A DNA stretch of 64,000 bases from positions 124,001-188,000 of the forward strand of contig CAMFII010000005.1 of NCBI GenBank assembly GCA_945952585.1. The letters are read 5' to 3'. The stretch is from an uncultured Rhodobacter sp. (GTDB lineage: Bacteria > Pseudomonadota > Alphaproteobacteria > Rhodobacterales > Rhodobacteraceae). Positions 35,797 through 43,598 of this stretch are shown piece after piece (position 1 is the stretch's first letter; every line of letters begins with the position of its first letter). Below the pieces are notes generated by a model. It was not told the DNA's origin, ran no database searches, and was given only the letters and a program-made list of their open reading frames with translations. A program made the translations under genes and the position numbers.

Positions 35797-36770
35797 CCGC
35801 AGTGACTGTCGGCCCCACCCCGCTGGCGCGCCTCGGGCGGTTCATGGCGGACAATCCGCTGGTGCCCCTGATCCTGCTCCTGATCGGGCTGGTCGTGGTC
35901 CTGCAGATCCTGCAACCGGGTGTGGTCAATTCCCGATGGCTGGCCAATACGATCAAGGTGGCCATTCCGCTGGCGATGTTGGCGGCCTGCCAGACGCTGA
36001 CGATGCTGACGGGCGGGATCGACCTGTCCGCCGGGACGGTGGCCACCATCAGCGCCTTTGCGACGGCGACGCTGACGCCGCTCGTCGGCGCGCCGGCTGC
36101 GATCCTGATCGCGCTGTCGGTCGCGCTGGTGATCGGCCTTGTCAACGGCTTTGGTGTGGCGATCTGCCGGGTCCATCCGCTGATCATGACGCTTGGCACG
36201 GCGCTGATCGCCAGCGGCTGCCTGCTGGTCTACCAGCGCTATGTCATCGCCACCGGGACGAAGATCCCCGATTTCCTCGTCTGGCTTGGAACCGGGCGGA
36301 CCCTTGGCCTGCCCAATGGGCTCGTGCTGTTCCTGCCCTTCGCCGCGCTGGTGATCTGGATGCAGCGGCGCACCGGCTTCGGGCGGCTTCTTTACGCGCT
36401 CGGCTCGAACGAGGCGGCAGCGCGGCTGTCCGGGGTGCGGAGCTGGCAGGTGCTCCTGTCGCTTTACGCGCTGTCCGGGGCGATCGCGGGGCTGACGGGG
36501 CTCCTCTATCTCGGCGTGGTCAAGACACCGTCCCTGTCGCTGGCCCTGCCGCTCGACCTGCCCTCGGTTGCGGCGGCGGTCGTCGGCGGAACCTCGATCT
36601 TCGGCGGGCGGGGCGGCTTCGGCGGGACGATCATCGGGGCGCTGATCCTGACGGTGCTCGGCACGATGCTGACGCTGATGCAGATCCCCGAAGGCGGGCG
36701 GCGCATCCTGTTCGGGCTTATCATCCTCGCGGTGACCGCCCTTTACATCCGCCTGACCGAGCAGCGCTGA
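35793..36770 (+). CDS. Sugar ABC transporter permease (RbsC type)
   Basis: Second membrane subunit of the importer. The start at 35793 makes an ATGA overlap with the first permease and gives 325 residues, about ten membrane segments. LTMLTGGIDLSAGTVATI (about 67-84), the coupling-loop stretch NEAAARLSGVRSWQV and VVGGTSIFGGRGGFGG (about 262-277) are CUT2 hallmarks. It is followed after 19 bases by the second Gfo/Idh gene, so transport and catabolic genes share one operon. Confidence 0.92.
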   Translation: MTAVTVGPTPLARLGRFMADNPLVPLILLLIGLVVVLQILQPGVVNSRWLANTIKVAIPLAMLAACQTLTMLTGGIDLSAGTVATISAFATATLTPLVGAPAAILIALSVALVIGLVNGFGVAICRVHPLIMTLGTALIASGCLLVYQRYVIATGTKIPDFLVWLGTGRTLGLPNGLVLFLPFAALVIWMQRRTGFGRLLYALGSNEAAARLSGVRSWQVLLSLYALSGAIAGLTGLLYLGVVKTPSLSLALPLDLPSVAAAVVGGTSIFGGRGGFGGTIIGALILTVLGTMLTLMQIPEGGRRILFGLIILAVTALYIRLTEQR

Positions 36771-36789
36771 CCAGGAAAGGAAGAGGGAA

Positions 36790-37866
36790 ATGGCAAGGCA
36801 CAAGGTCGTCGGCATCAGTTTCGACCACATGCATATGGGTGACCTGCTGCGGAAGGTGGCCGAGCACCCGGATGCCGAGATCGCCGGCATCTTCGACCCC
36901 GATCCTGCCCGGATGGCCGGGGCCATCGCGAATTTCTCGATCCCGCCGGACCGGGTCTTTACCGATTTCGACGCCTGCATGGCGTCGACGGCGCCCGATC
37001 TGGCGATCCTCTGCGCGGCCACCGCCGATCATGCGCGTTACACGGAACGGCTCGCCGCCTATCGCACCAACGTCTTCGTCGAGAAGCCGTTTGCCGCCTC
37101 GGTCGCCGATGCCCGCCGCATGATCGCGGCAATGCAGCCGACCGGCAAGCTTCTGGCGATCAACTGGCCGCTCGCCTGGGTCGAAAGCCATGTCACCGCC
37201 AAGCGCCTGATCGACGCGGGCACGATCGGCGATCTGATCGAGGTCCATTTCTACGATGGCAACCGCGGCCCGCTCTATCACCTCGCCGACAAGGTCGAGG
37301 TCTCGCCGGAAGAGGTCGAGCGGCAAAAGCCCGGCTCGTGGTGGTACAAGAAGGCCTCGGGCGGGGGCAGCCTGCTCGATTACCTCGGCTATGGGGCGAC
37401 GCTTGGTACCTGGTTCATGGACGGCAAGGCGCCGCTCGAGGTCACCTGCACGGTGGACCAGACGCCGGGCATCGAGGTGGACCAGCACGCGATCGCCGTC
37501 TGCCGCTATGACCGTGGACTGTCCAAGATGGAGACGCGGTGGGGCACCTTCACCGATCCCTGGACGATCCAGCCGCAGCCGCATTGCGGCTTTGTCTTCG
37601 TGGGCACTGACGGCACGATCAAGAGCGACGACTACGCCGACCATGTGACGATCCAGACCCGCGCCCAGCCGAAACCGACGGCCGTTCCGGCCGAGCCGCT
37701 GCCGGTCGGGCGGCGGAACGCCATCGAATATGTGCTGGGCTGCATCGAGCGGGGCGAGGCGCTGTCCGGGCCACTCGATCCCGCCGTGTCGCTGCTCGGT
37801 CAGCGCATCGTCGATACGGCGGCGCGCTCGGCGCAGGAGAAACGGACGCTGGAGCTTTTGCCGTGA
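36790..37866 (+). CDS. Gfo/Idh/MocA-family oxidoreductase with altered nucleotide-binding loop
   Basis: The 358-residue protein has the family layout: EKPFAAS catalytic lysine (about 97-103), a substrate-side GGGSLLDYLGYGAT helix and the C-terminal beta-sheet domain. The N-terminal loop, however, reads VVGISFDHMHMGDLL where its neighbours have VIGxGxIG, so the usual GxGxxG is missing. It may bind the cofactor differently, belong to a known variant branch, or not be a redox enzyme. Its stop overlaps the next Gfo/Idh start by 4 bases (GTGA), implying that the two proteins act together. Confidence 0.85.
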   Translation: MARHKVVGISFDHMHMGDLLRKVAEHPDAEIAGIFDPDPARMAGAIANFSIPPDRVFTDFDACMASTAPDLAILCAATADHARYTERLAAYRTNVFVEKPFAASVADARRMIAAMQPTGKLLAINWPLAWVESHVTAKRLIDAGTIGDLIEVHFYDGNRGPLYHLADKVEVSPEEVERQKPGSWWYKKASGGGSLLDYLGYGATLGTWFMDGKAPLEVTCTVDQTPGIEVDQHAIAVCRYDRGLSKMETRWGTFTDPWTIQPQPHCGFVFVGTDGTIKSDDYADHVTIQTRAQPKPTAVPAEPLPVGRRNAIEYVLGCIERGEALSGPLDPAVSLLGQRIVDTAARSAQEKRTLELLP

Positions 37867-38975
37867 GCGAGACCGATCCCGACACCTATGCGCTGAAGTC
37901 GGCCGCGCTCCAGACAGTCGCCGCGCCCGATCTGCTCTATCGCCCGCCCATGCCGCGCAACTACCGCCCGCGCATCGGGGTCATCGGCGCCGGGGGGATC
38001 GTTGCGAGCCATCTCGACGCCTATCGCGCCGCCGGTTGGGAGGTCGCCACGATCTGCAACCGCACGCTCGCGCGGGCCGAGGCGCGGGCGCGGGAGTTCT
38101 ACCCCGAGGCGCGCGTCACCGACCGCTTCCAGGAGGTACTCGACGACCCCGCCATCGACGTGGTCGACATCACGCCCCATCCCGAGGACCGGGTGCCGAT
38201 CATCGAGGCGGCGCTGAAGGCCGGGAAGCATGTCCTGTCGCAGAAGCCCTTCGTCCTCGACCTCGCCGATGGCGAGCGGCTGGTGCGGCTCGCGCGGGAG
38301 CGCGGGGTGAAACTTGCGGTGAACCAGAACGGGCGATGGGCGCCCCACCTGGCCTGGATGCGCGAGGCGGTGCGGTCGGGCCTGATCGGCGAGGTGCAGA
38401 GCGTCCATGTCTCGATCCACTGGAACCACGGCTGGATCGCGGGCACGCCCTTCGAGCGGATCGAGGACCTGATCCTTTACGACTTCGGCATCCACTGGTT
38501 TGACTTCCTGTCCAGCGTCGCGGCCGACCGGGCGAAGAGCGTCTTTGCGACCTCGGCCAGGGCGGCGGGCCAGACGGCGGCAGTTCCGCTGATGGCGCAG
38601 GCGCTGGTGCGGATGGAGGGCGGGCAGGCCTCGCTGCTCTTCGACGGCGGGGCGGCCTTCGGGCCGCGCGATACCACCTACATCTCGGGCACGAAGGGCA
38701 GCCTGATGAGCGACGGCCCCGACCTTGGCAGCCAACAGGTGACGCTGACCACCGCCGAGGGGCGGGCGCAGCCGCTGCTGGAGGGGACTTGGTTCAACGA
38801 CGGCTTCCGGGGCGCGATGGGCGCGCTTCTGGTCGCCATCGAGGACGGCACCGAACCCGCCAACGGGGCGGAGGAGAACCTGCGCGGGCTGGCGCTCGCC
38901 TTCGCGGCAATCCGGTCGCGGCGAATCGGCCAGGAGGTGCGGATTGGCGACAGCACCCGGCTCGAACTGGATTGA
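37863..38975 (+). CDS. Gfo/Idh/MocA-family oxidoreductase
   Basis: Third Gfo/Idh enzyme of the cluster, 370 residues from a GTG start overlapping the preceding gene. After about 35 leader residues the Rossmann motif IGVIGAGGIVASHLDAY is intact. The catalytic motif is QKPF rather than EKP, with the lysine kept. LILYDFGIHWFDFL (about 203-216) carries the expected histidine. The leader could point to internal initiation at MPRNYRPRIG. It ends 3 bases from the convergent mutarotase-like gene. Confidence 0.87.
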   Translation: MSETDPDTYALKSAALQTVAAPDLLYRPPMPRNYRPRIGVIGAGGIVASHLDAYRAAGWEVATICNRTLARAEARAREFYPEARVTDRFQEVLDDPAIDVVDITPHPEDRVPIIEAALKAGKHVLSQKPFVLDLADGERLVRLARERGVKLAVNQNGRWAPHLAWMREAVRSGLIGEVQSVHVSIHWNHGWIAGTPFERIEDLILYDFGIHWFDFLSSVAADRAKSVFATSARAAGQTAAVPLMAQALVRMEGGQASLLFDGGAAFGPRDTTYISGTKGSLMSDGPDLGSQQVTLTTAEGRAQPLLEGTWFNDGFRGAMGALLVAIEDGTEPANGAEENLRGLALAFAAIRSRRIGQEVRIGDSTRLELD

Positions 38976-38978
38976 GGA

Positions 38979-40025
38979 TCAGACCCCGAGGAAATCGCCC
39001 CGGATCGGTACACTCCGCCGCGCGCCGCCCTCGCCACTGACGGTCAGGATGTCGCCTTCAAGCGTCACGGAAGAAACGGGCTCGCCCGAGGGCCAATGGA
39101 TCGCGCCGATCACGTGCCGGGTCTCGGCGGTGCCGTCGGGCGAGAGCGTGAGCGTCCCCGGACCAGACAGGTCGGCCTCGGTCGAGAAGCCCAGCATGTG
39201 ATCCGCCGCGCCTTCCTCGACGCCGAGGCAGCCGAAATGCCGTCCCGACCACGGCGCGTAATCCCGCCCGCCGTTGGAATGCCAGAGCATCGTCATCGGC
39301 AACCGCCTTGCATCGCGGAGCGAGAGGTAAAGGTCCTTTTCCGCCGGCCGGGTGACCGCCGTCCAGCCAAGGGCATGGCCCCTTGCCTCGACCCCGACGA
39401 CGAAATCCTCGTGGCGCGGGTTCCAGGGGTAGCGCGTCAGGTCCACCGGCCCCGCGACCCCCGGAAAGGCGCGGGGGTCGGTGGCGCGGGCGGGGTAGGC
39501 CAGCGCCGACCGGCCGCGTGCCGGATCGCTTTCCTGCGGGGTCCGTGGCGTTTCCCAGTGCGACTTGGCCGAGCTGCGGATCAGCCCGCCGGATTTCAGC
39601 GAGATGTTGGCGTGGTTCGCGACCGGCAGTCGTCCTGACCCGCCGATGAAGATGTGGCGCTGGTAGACGAAAGGCTGGCCGCCCGTGACCGACAATTCCT
39701 TGACCAGCGTCGCGCCCCTGACCGGATGGTCGAGCACCGCCCGTACGAGACCGGTCGCGGTGGTCACCACCGTCCAGGGCGTGTTCGCGGGCCAACCGTG
39801 AAGAGGCGAGCCGTCGTCACTGGCGGCGAAAGGCGCGCAGAAGAAATCGCCGCCGAGCGTCGCCATCAGGGGGGCGGCGTCGGGCGGCATGACTTCCTCC
39901 GTCCCGACCCAGGGCGCCCGATGCAACGGCGCGATCCTTGCCCCCTGGTCCTCGACCGTGAAGCCGTCGAGAAGCCCGGTCCGGGCGTCGAAGCCGAAGC
40001 TGATCCCCGCCGCCGCGATCCGCAT
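38979..40025 (-). CDS. Aldose 1-epimerase-like (galactose mutarotase fold) protein
   Basis: The 348-residue product resembles DUF4432 and aldose-1-epimerase-type beta-sandwich proteins: a conserved FFCAPF near residue 61, HGWPANTPW (about 75), LVKELSVTG and a long run of beta-strands, with histidines that could serve catalysis. It may interconvert sugar anomers or bind a sugar acid. The start overlaps the stop of the upstream ABC ATPase by one base (TGATG), placing it at the end of the minus-strand importer operon. No signal peptide is visible. The family call is moderately sure; the reaction is not known. Confidence 0.72.
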   Translation of the reverse strand: MRIAAAGISFGFDARTGLLDGFTVEDQGARIAPLHRAPWVGTEEVMPPDAAPLMATLGGDFFCAPFAASDDGSPLHGWPANTPWTVVTTATGLVRAVLDHPVRGATLVKELSVTGGQPFVYQRHIFIGGSGRLPVANHANISLKSGGLIRSSAKSHWETPRTPQESDPARGRSALAYPARATDPRAFPGVAGPVDLTRYPWNPRHEDFVVGVEARGHALGWTAVTRPAEKDLYLSLRDARRLPMTMLWHSNGGRDYAPWSGRHFGCLGVEEGAADHMLGFSTEADLSGPGTLTLSPDGTAETRHVIGAIHWPSGEPVSSVTLEGDILTVSGEGGARRSVPIRGDFLGV

Positions 40026-40786
40026 CAGGCCGCGTGCTCGCCGGTGATGATGTCCTCGACATCCTGGATCGACGAGGTCCGGGGGCTGATGTCATCGGCC
40101 ACCACCGACCCGCGCCGCATCACCACCATCCGGTCCACCACCTGGAAGACGTGGTGGATGTTATGGGCGATGAAGATGCAGGAATGCCCGGTATCCCGCG
40201 CCTCGCGGACGAAGCGCAGCACGCCTTGGGTTTCCGCCACGCCGAGGTTGTTCGTCGGCTCGTCGAGGATGATGAGGTCACTGTCGAAATACATCGCGCG
40301 GGCGATGGCCACGGCCTGCCGCTCGCCGCCGGAAAGTGAACCGATGGCCGTGGTCGGTGGGATGTTCTTCGAGATGCCGACGCGCTTGAGCAGGCTCGCC
40401 GCCACCTCGTTCATCCGGTCGAGGTCGAGCCGGTCCATGAAACCCGGCCCTTTGCGCAGTTCGCGTCCGAGGAACAGGTTTCGCGCGATCGACAGCTGCG
40501 GGATCAGGGCTGAGTCCTGGTAGATCGTCTCGATCCCCGCCGCGATCGCGTCGTTGGTCGAGCGCAGGTTGACCGCCTGCCCGTTGATGAAGATCTGGCC
40601 CGAGGTATAGGGCACCGCGCCGGACAGCACCTTGATGAGGGTCGACTTGCCCGCGCCGTTGTCGCCCAGAAGGCCGACGATTTCGCCGCGCTTGATCTTC
40701 AGGTTCACGTCGCGCAGGGCATGGACGCGGCCGTAATACTTCTGGATGTTCCGCATCTCGACGAGCGGAGCTTCGGTTCCGGCCAT
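40025..40786 (-). CDS. Sugar ABC transporter ATP-binding protein (FrcA-like, single domain)
   Basis: ATPase of the second sugar importer. The ATG at 40786 is chosen because AGGGGA lies just upstream and the permease stop is one base away; the track start 30 bases earlier overlaps the permease. The product has 253 residues and one complete nucleotide-binding domain: Walker A GDNGAGKST, Q-loop YQDSALIPQ, signature LSGGERQAVAIARAM and Walker B LIILDEPT. FrcA-type importers use such single-domain ATPases, unlike the double-domain protein of the neighbouring operon. Confidence 0.92.
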   Translation of the reverse strand: MAGTEAPLVEMRNIQKYYGRVHALRDVNLKIKRGEIVGLLGDNGAGKSTLIKVLSGAVPYTSGQIFINGQAVNLRSTNDAIAAGIETIYQDSALIPQLSIARNLFLGRELRKGPGFMDRLDLDRMNEVAASLLKRVGISKNIPPTTAIGSLSGGERQAVAIARAMYFDSDLIILDEPTNNLGVAETQGVLRFVREARDTGHSCIFIAHNIHHVFQVVDRMVVMRRGSVVADDISPRTSSIQDVEDIITGEHAA

Positions 40787-40787
40787 G

Positions 40788-41813
40788 TCAGTCCCCTGCA
40801 TTGTGCCGCCGCTCAAGCGCGGCGTGAAGCGCCATCATCCCCAGGATGATCGCTCCGATGAAGATGTTGTAGGCGAGCCCCGGCACCCCGATCAGGACGA
40901 TGCCATTGCGCATTAGCCGCAGGATCAGCACGCCCAGGACGGTGCCGATGATCGTGCCGCGCCCGCCCGCCAGCGCCGTGCCGCCGATGACGACCATGGC
41001 GATCACCTCAAGCTCATAGCCGGTGCCCGAGTTCGGGTTGGCGGCCGAAACGCGGATCGACGAGATGATCCCGGCAAAGGCTGACATCACGGCCGACAGC
41101 ATGAAGAGGGCGTTCTTCACCCGCGCTGTAGGCACGCCGCGGTTCCGGGCGGCGACAGGATTGCCGCCGGTGGCCTGGATCCAGTTGCCGAAGCGGGTGC
41201 GGGTCAGGACGTAGTGGAACATCACTGCGAGCAGGATGAACCAGATCAGGCTCATGTAGACGCGCAGGCTGCCGATGTAGAAGTCGCCAACCAGCACCTT
41301 GGACAGCCATTGATCGTCGGCCTTCCAGGTGCGCTGCGGGAAGCCGTCGGTCAGCCACAGCGCCGTGCCGCGCACCACCAAGAGCATGCCGAGCGTCACG
41401 AGGAAGGAGGGGATGCGCAGGCGGGTCACGAAGAGGCCGTTGACCAGCCCGATGACCAGCGCGACGAGGATCGCCGCGAGGAACGCGACCGGCAGCGGAA
41501 GCGCCGCCTCGTTGAAGAGCGTCCACATCACCACCGGCGAAAAGCCGAAGACCGAGCCGACCGACAGGTCGAACTCTCCGGCGGTCATCAGGAGCGTCAT
41601 CGCCAGCGCGATGAGGCCCAGCTCGACCGTGAAGGTCAGCGCGTTGCCGATATTGGTGATCGAGACGAAGGCCGGGTTGATGGCGGTAAAGACCACCAGC
41701 ATGACGACCAGAAGGACCAGCGGCCCGACCTCGGGCTTGTTGATGAGTGTTCGCGTCAGGCCCGCAGCCGTAACCGGCTCGGGCGGTGCCATTGTGGGGC
41801 TGGGTTCGGTCAT
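40788..41813 (-). CDS. Sugar ABC transporter permease (FrcC-like)
   Basis: Membrane subunit of the second importer, 341 residues and about ten membrane segments. MTLLMTAGEFDLSVGSVFG (about 96-114) replaces the GGIDLS signature with GEFDLS, a form common in FrcC-like permeases. NPVAARNRGVPTARVKNALF marks the coupling loop and VVIGGTALAGGRGTIIG the late conserved region. With only one permease and one single-domain ATPase, it probably works as a homodimer. It follows the truncated binding-protein gene after a 12-base-stem hairpin. Confidence 0.92.
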   Translation of the reverse strand: MTEPSPTMAPPEPVTAAGLTRTLINKPEVGPLVLLVVMLVVFTAINPAFVSITNIGNALTFTVELGLIALAMTLLMTAGEFDLSVGSVFGFSPVVMWTLFNEAALPLPVAFLAAILVALVIGLVNGLFVTRLRIPSFLVTLGMLLVVRGTALWLTDGFPQRTWKADDQWLSKVLVGDFYIGSLRVYMSLIWFILLAVMFHYVLTRTRFGNWIQATGGNPVAARNRGVPTARVKNALFMLSAVMSAFAGIISSIRVSAANPNSGTGYELEVIAMVVIGGTALAGGRGTIIGTVLGVLILRLMRNGIVLIGVPGLAYNIFIGAIILGMMALHAALERRHNAGD

Positions 41814-41839
41814 CCCGATCTATCCTAACAGGGAAAGGT

Positions 41840-41869
41840 CCGTCCGCGGTGCAGGGACACCGCGGACGG
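41840..41869 (-). terminator. Hairpin between the truncated binding-protein gene and its permease
   Basis: CCGTCCGCGGTG and CACCGCGGACGG form a perfect 12-base stem around a 6-base loop. Its position matches that of the hairpin after the other binding-protein gene at 33260, so both importers seem to use the same way of raising receptor over membrane components. Confidence 0.68.
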
Positions 41870-41880
41870 CAGGCAGGGAG

Positions 41881-42781
41881 TTAATTGCCGCCCATGATCT
41901 TGTGATAGACCGGGGCCGTGTCCTTCTCGTAGAGCGCACCGGTGATGATGTTGAAGCCGATCGGGATACCGTTCGTCTCCATCAGCAGCGCCGAGAGGCA
42001 CATGTAGGAGGTGGCCTGCGGGTCCTGCCACATGCCGGCGGCGACGTAGCCGTCCATCACCTCCTGGGTGGTGTCGAGCGAGTTGCCCCAGCCGACGACG
42101 GGAATGTCGCCCGGTTTGAGCCCGGCCTGATCCCAGACACGCTTGACCGAACCCGTGACCATGTCGCCGAGACCGATCATCGCCTTGATCTTGTCGCGGT
42201 TCGCCGTGACGTAATCGGTCATGCGGTTGATGACCTCGGCCTGGTCGAGCGTGGCATCGGTCACTTCCCAGGTGATCCCGAGCGGCTCGAAGACCGACTT
42301 GATGCCCTTTTCCTCTTCCACGCCATACGACGCTCCGGGAACCTCAACGGGCATCCAGACGAAGTCGCCCGACTTCACCAGCCCCTTGTCGACAAGGTAC
42401 TGCGCCCAGGTCTTGCCGACATGGATCAGGTCGCCGCCGACATAGGCGTTCCAGTCCGCCTGCGGGTCAGGCGTGTTGAAGTTCACGATCGGGATGCCCG
42501 CCGCCCGGGCTTCCTTCACCACGTCCACCATCGAGCCGGGGTCGGGGCTGGTCGAGCAGATGCCGGAAGCACCCGCCGCGATGGCGGCGCGGACGGCTTC
42601 CTGCTGGCTCGGCACGTCGCCCGAGTGGAACGAGGTGTTGACCGTGTTGCCCGTTTCCTTGGCCCAGGCTTCGGCGCCTTGCAGGAAATAGGTCCAGACC
42701 GGGTCAGCGGGTCCGCCATGCGAGATCCAGTAGAAGGTCTTGCCTTCGGCCAGCGCGGTGCCGGCACTCAGCGCGAGCACT
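41881..42781 (-). pseudogene. Sugar ABC transporter substrate-binding protein, 5' end removed by the IS element
   Basis: The remaining 300 codons encode an apparently complete mature receptor (from AEGKTFYWISHGGPADP to KIMGGN) of the FrcB/inositol-binding type, with NFNTPDPQADWNAYVGGD in the ligand region. Only the last dozen residues of the signal peptide (VLALSAGTALA) remain before the IS left end at 42782. The native start codon, most of the export signal and the promoter are gone. A GTG at 42780 could begin a cytoplasmic product. Unless a copy lies elsewhere, the second importer lacks its receptor. The downstream genes might be transcribed from the IS. Confidence 0.88.
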
Positions 42782-43598
42782 GGTGCTGTCAGACAAATGC
42801 GGACTCGTCTCAGTTAGGGCAGGGGGGCTATCCCTATTCAGCGCAGAGCCCGCGCCACTCGGTGAGAGCGGCGGCGCGGGTCTGCTTGAAAAGAGAGCGG
42901 GAAGAGAGGCTGCGTTCGTGGTTAAAATGGTTGAAGATCGAGGCGTGAATGGATGCGAATTTCTGCAGACTTCGCATCTTGCGGAATCGCAGCATCGCTC
43001 GCTCTCGTCGCCGGAACGGCAGGTGCGAATTCTCCGCGCGATTGTTGGTCCAACGTCCCATTTCGCGATCATCGCCACGACCAAGGTCCTTGAGGGCCGC
43101 GCCATAGGACCTTAGTCGATCGGTGACGAGGCGTTCCGGCCGACCATGCCGGCGCATCGATTTCTTGAGGAATTTCAATGCCGCCTTGCGATCTCGGGCT
43201 TTCGTCACGAAGCTTTCCAGGATCTCGCCCTCGTGATCGACGGCACGCCACAGGTAGTGCATCTCGCCGTTGATCTTCACGTACATCTCATCGAGATGCC
43301 AACGCCAGTGGCGGCAGTTGCGCATCCGGTCGACCCGCCGCCGGCGGATTTCGGCGGCGAACATAGGGCCGAACCGGTTCCACCAGAACCGCACGGTTTC
43401 ATGGCTGATTTCGATGCCACGCTCATGCAACAGGTCCTCGACGTTGCGCAACGAAAGCGGGTAACGGACGTACATCATCACGGCCAGCCGGATGATCTCC
43501 GGACTCGTCTTGAAATACCGGAACGGGGAACGTTGGGTCATTGGCGCAGGGTAGGGCCGTCACTTCCCCGTCTCAAGCCGAGTTCCTCTGACAGAACC
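42782..43598 (-). mobile_element. IS6-family insertion sequence
   Basis: An 817-base element bounded by imperfect inverted repeats, GGTGCTGTCAGA at the left end and GGTTCTGTCAGA read inward from the right end, with weaker similarity continuing inside. Size, GGxxCTGTC ends and single DDE transposase fit the IS6 family. The 8 bases on the left (CGAGCACT) and on the right (AGCGCGAG) differ, so there is no target duplication. Each flank is a truncated gene. IS6 elements move replicatively and cause adjacent deletions, which explains this arrangement. Confidence 0.88.
42834..43541 (-). CDS. IS6-family transposase
   Basis: The 235-residue DDE transposase appears complete. An N-terminal helix-turn-helix (RNVEDLLHERGIEISHETVRFW) is followed by the catalytic residues in family context: WHLDEMYVKING (first Asp), LVTDRLRSYGAAL (second Asp) and NNRAENSHLPFRRRER (Glu). 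It has no frameshift, so the element may still be active. The gene starts 57 bases inside the right end and stops 52 bases inside the left end. Confidence 0.95.
   Translation of the reverse strand: MTQRSPFRYFKTSPEIIRLAVMMYVRYPLSLRNVEDLLHERGIEISHETVRFWWNRFGPMFAAEIRRRRVDRMRNCRHWRWHLDEMYVKINGEMHYLWRAVDHEGEILESFVTKARDRKAALKFLKKSMRRHGRPERLVTDRLRSYGAALKDLGRGDDREMGRWTNNRAENSHLPFRRRERAMLRFRKMRSLQKFASIHASIFNHFNHERSLSSRSLFKQTRAAALTEWRGLCAE

Noticed and set aside
35568-37022. 484-residue minus-strand ORF over the permease genes
   Set aside because: Gln/Arg/Asp-rich shadow of hydrophobic membrane-protein codons.
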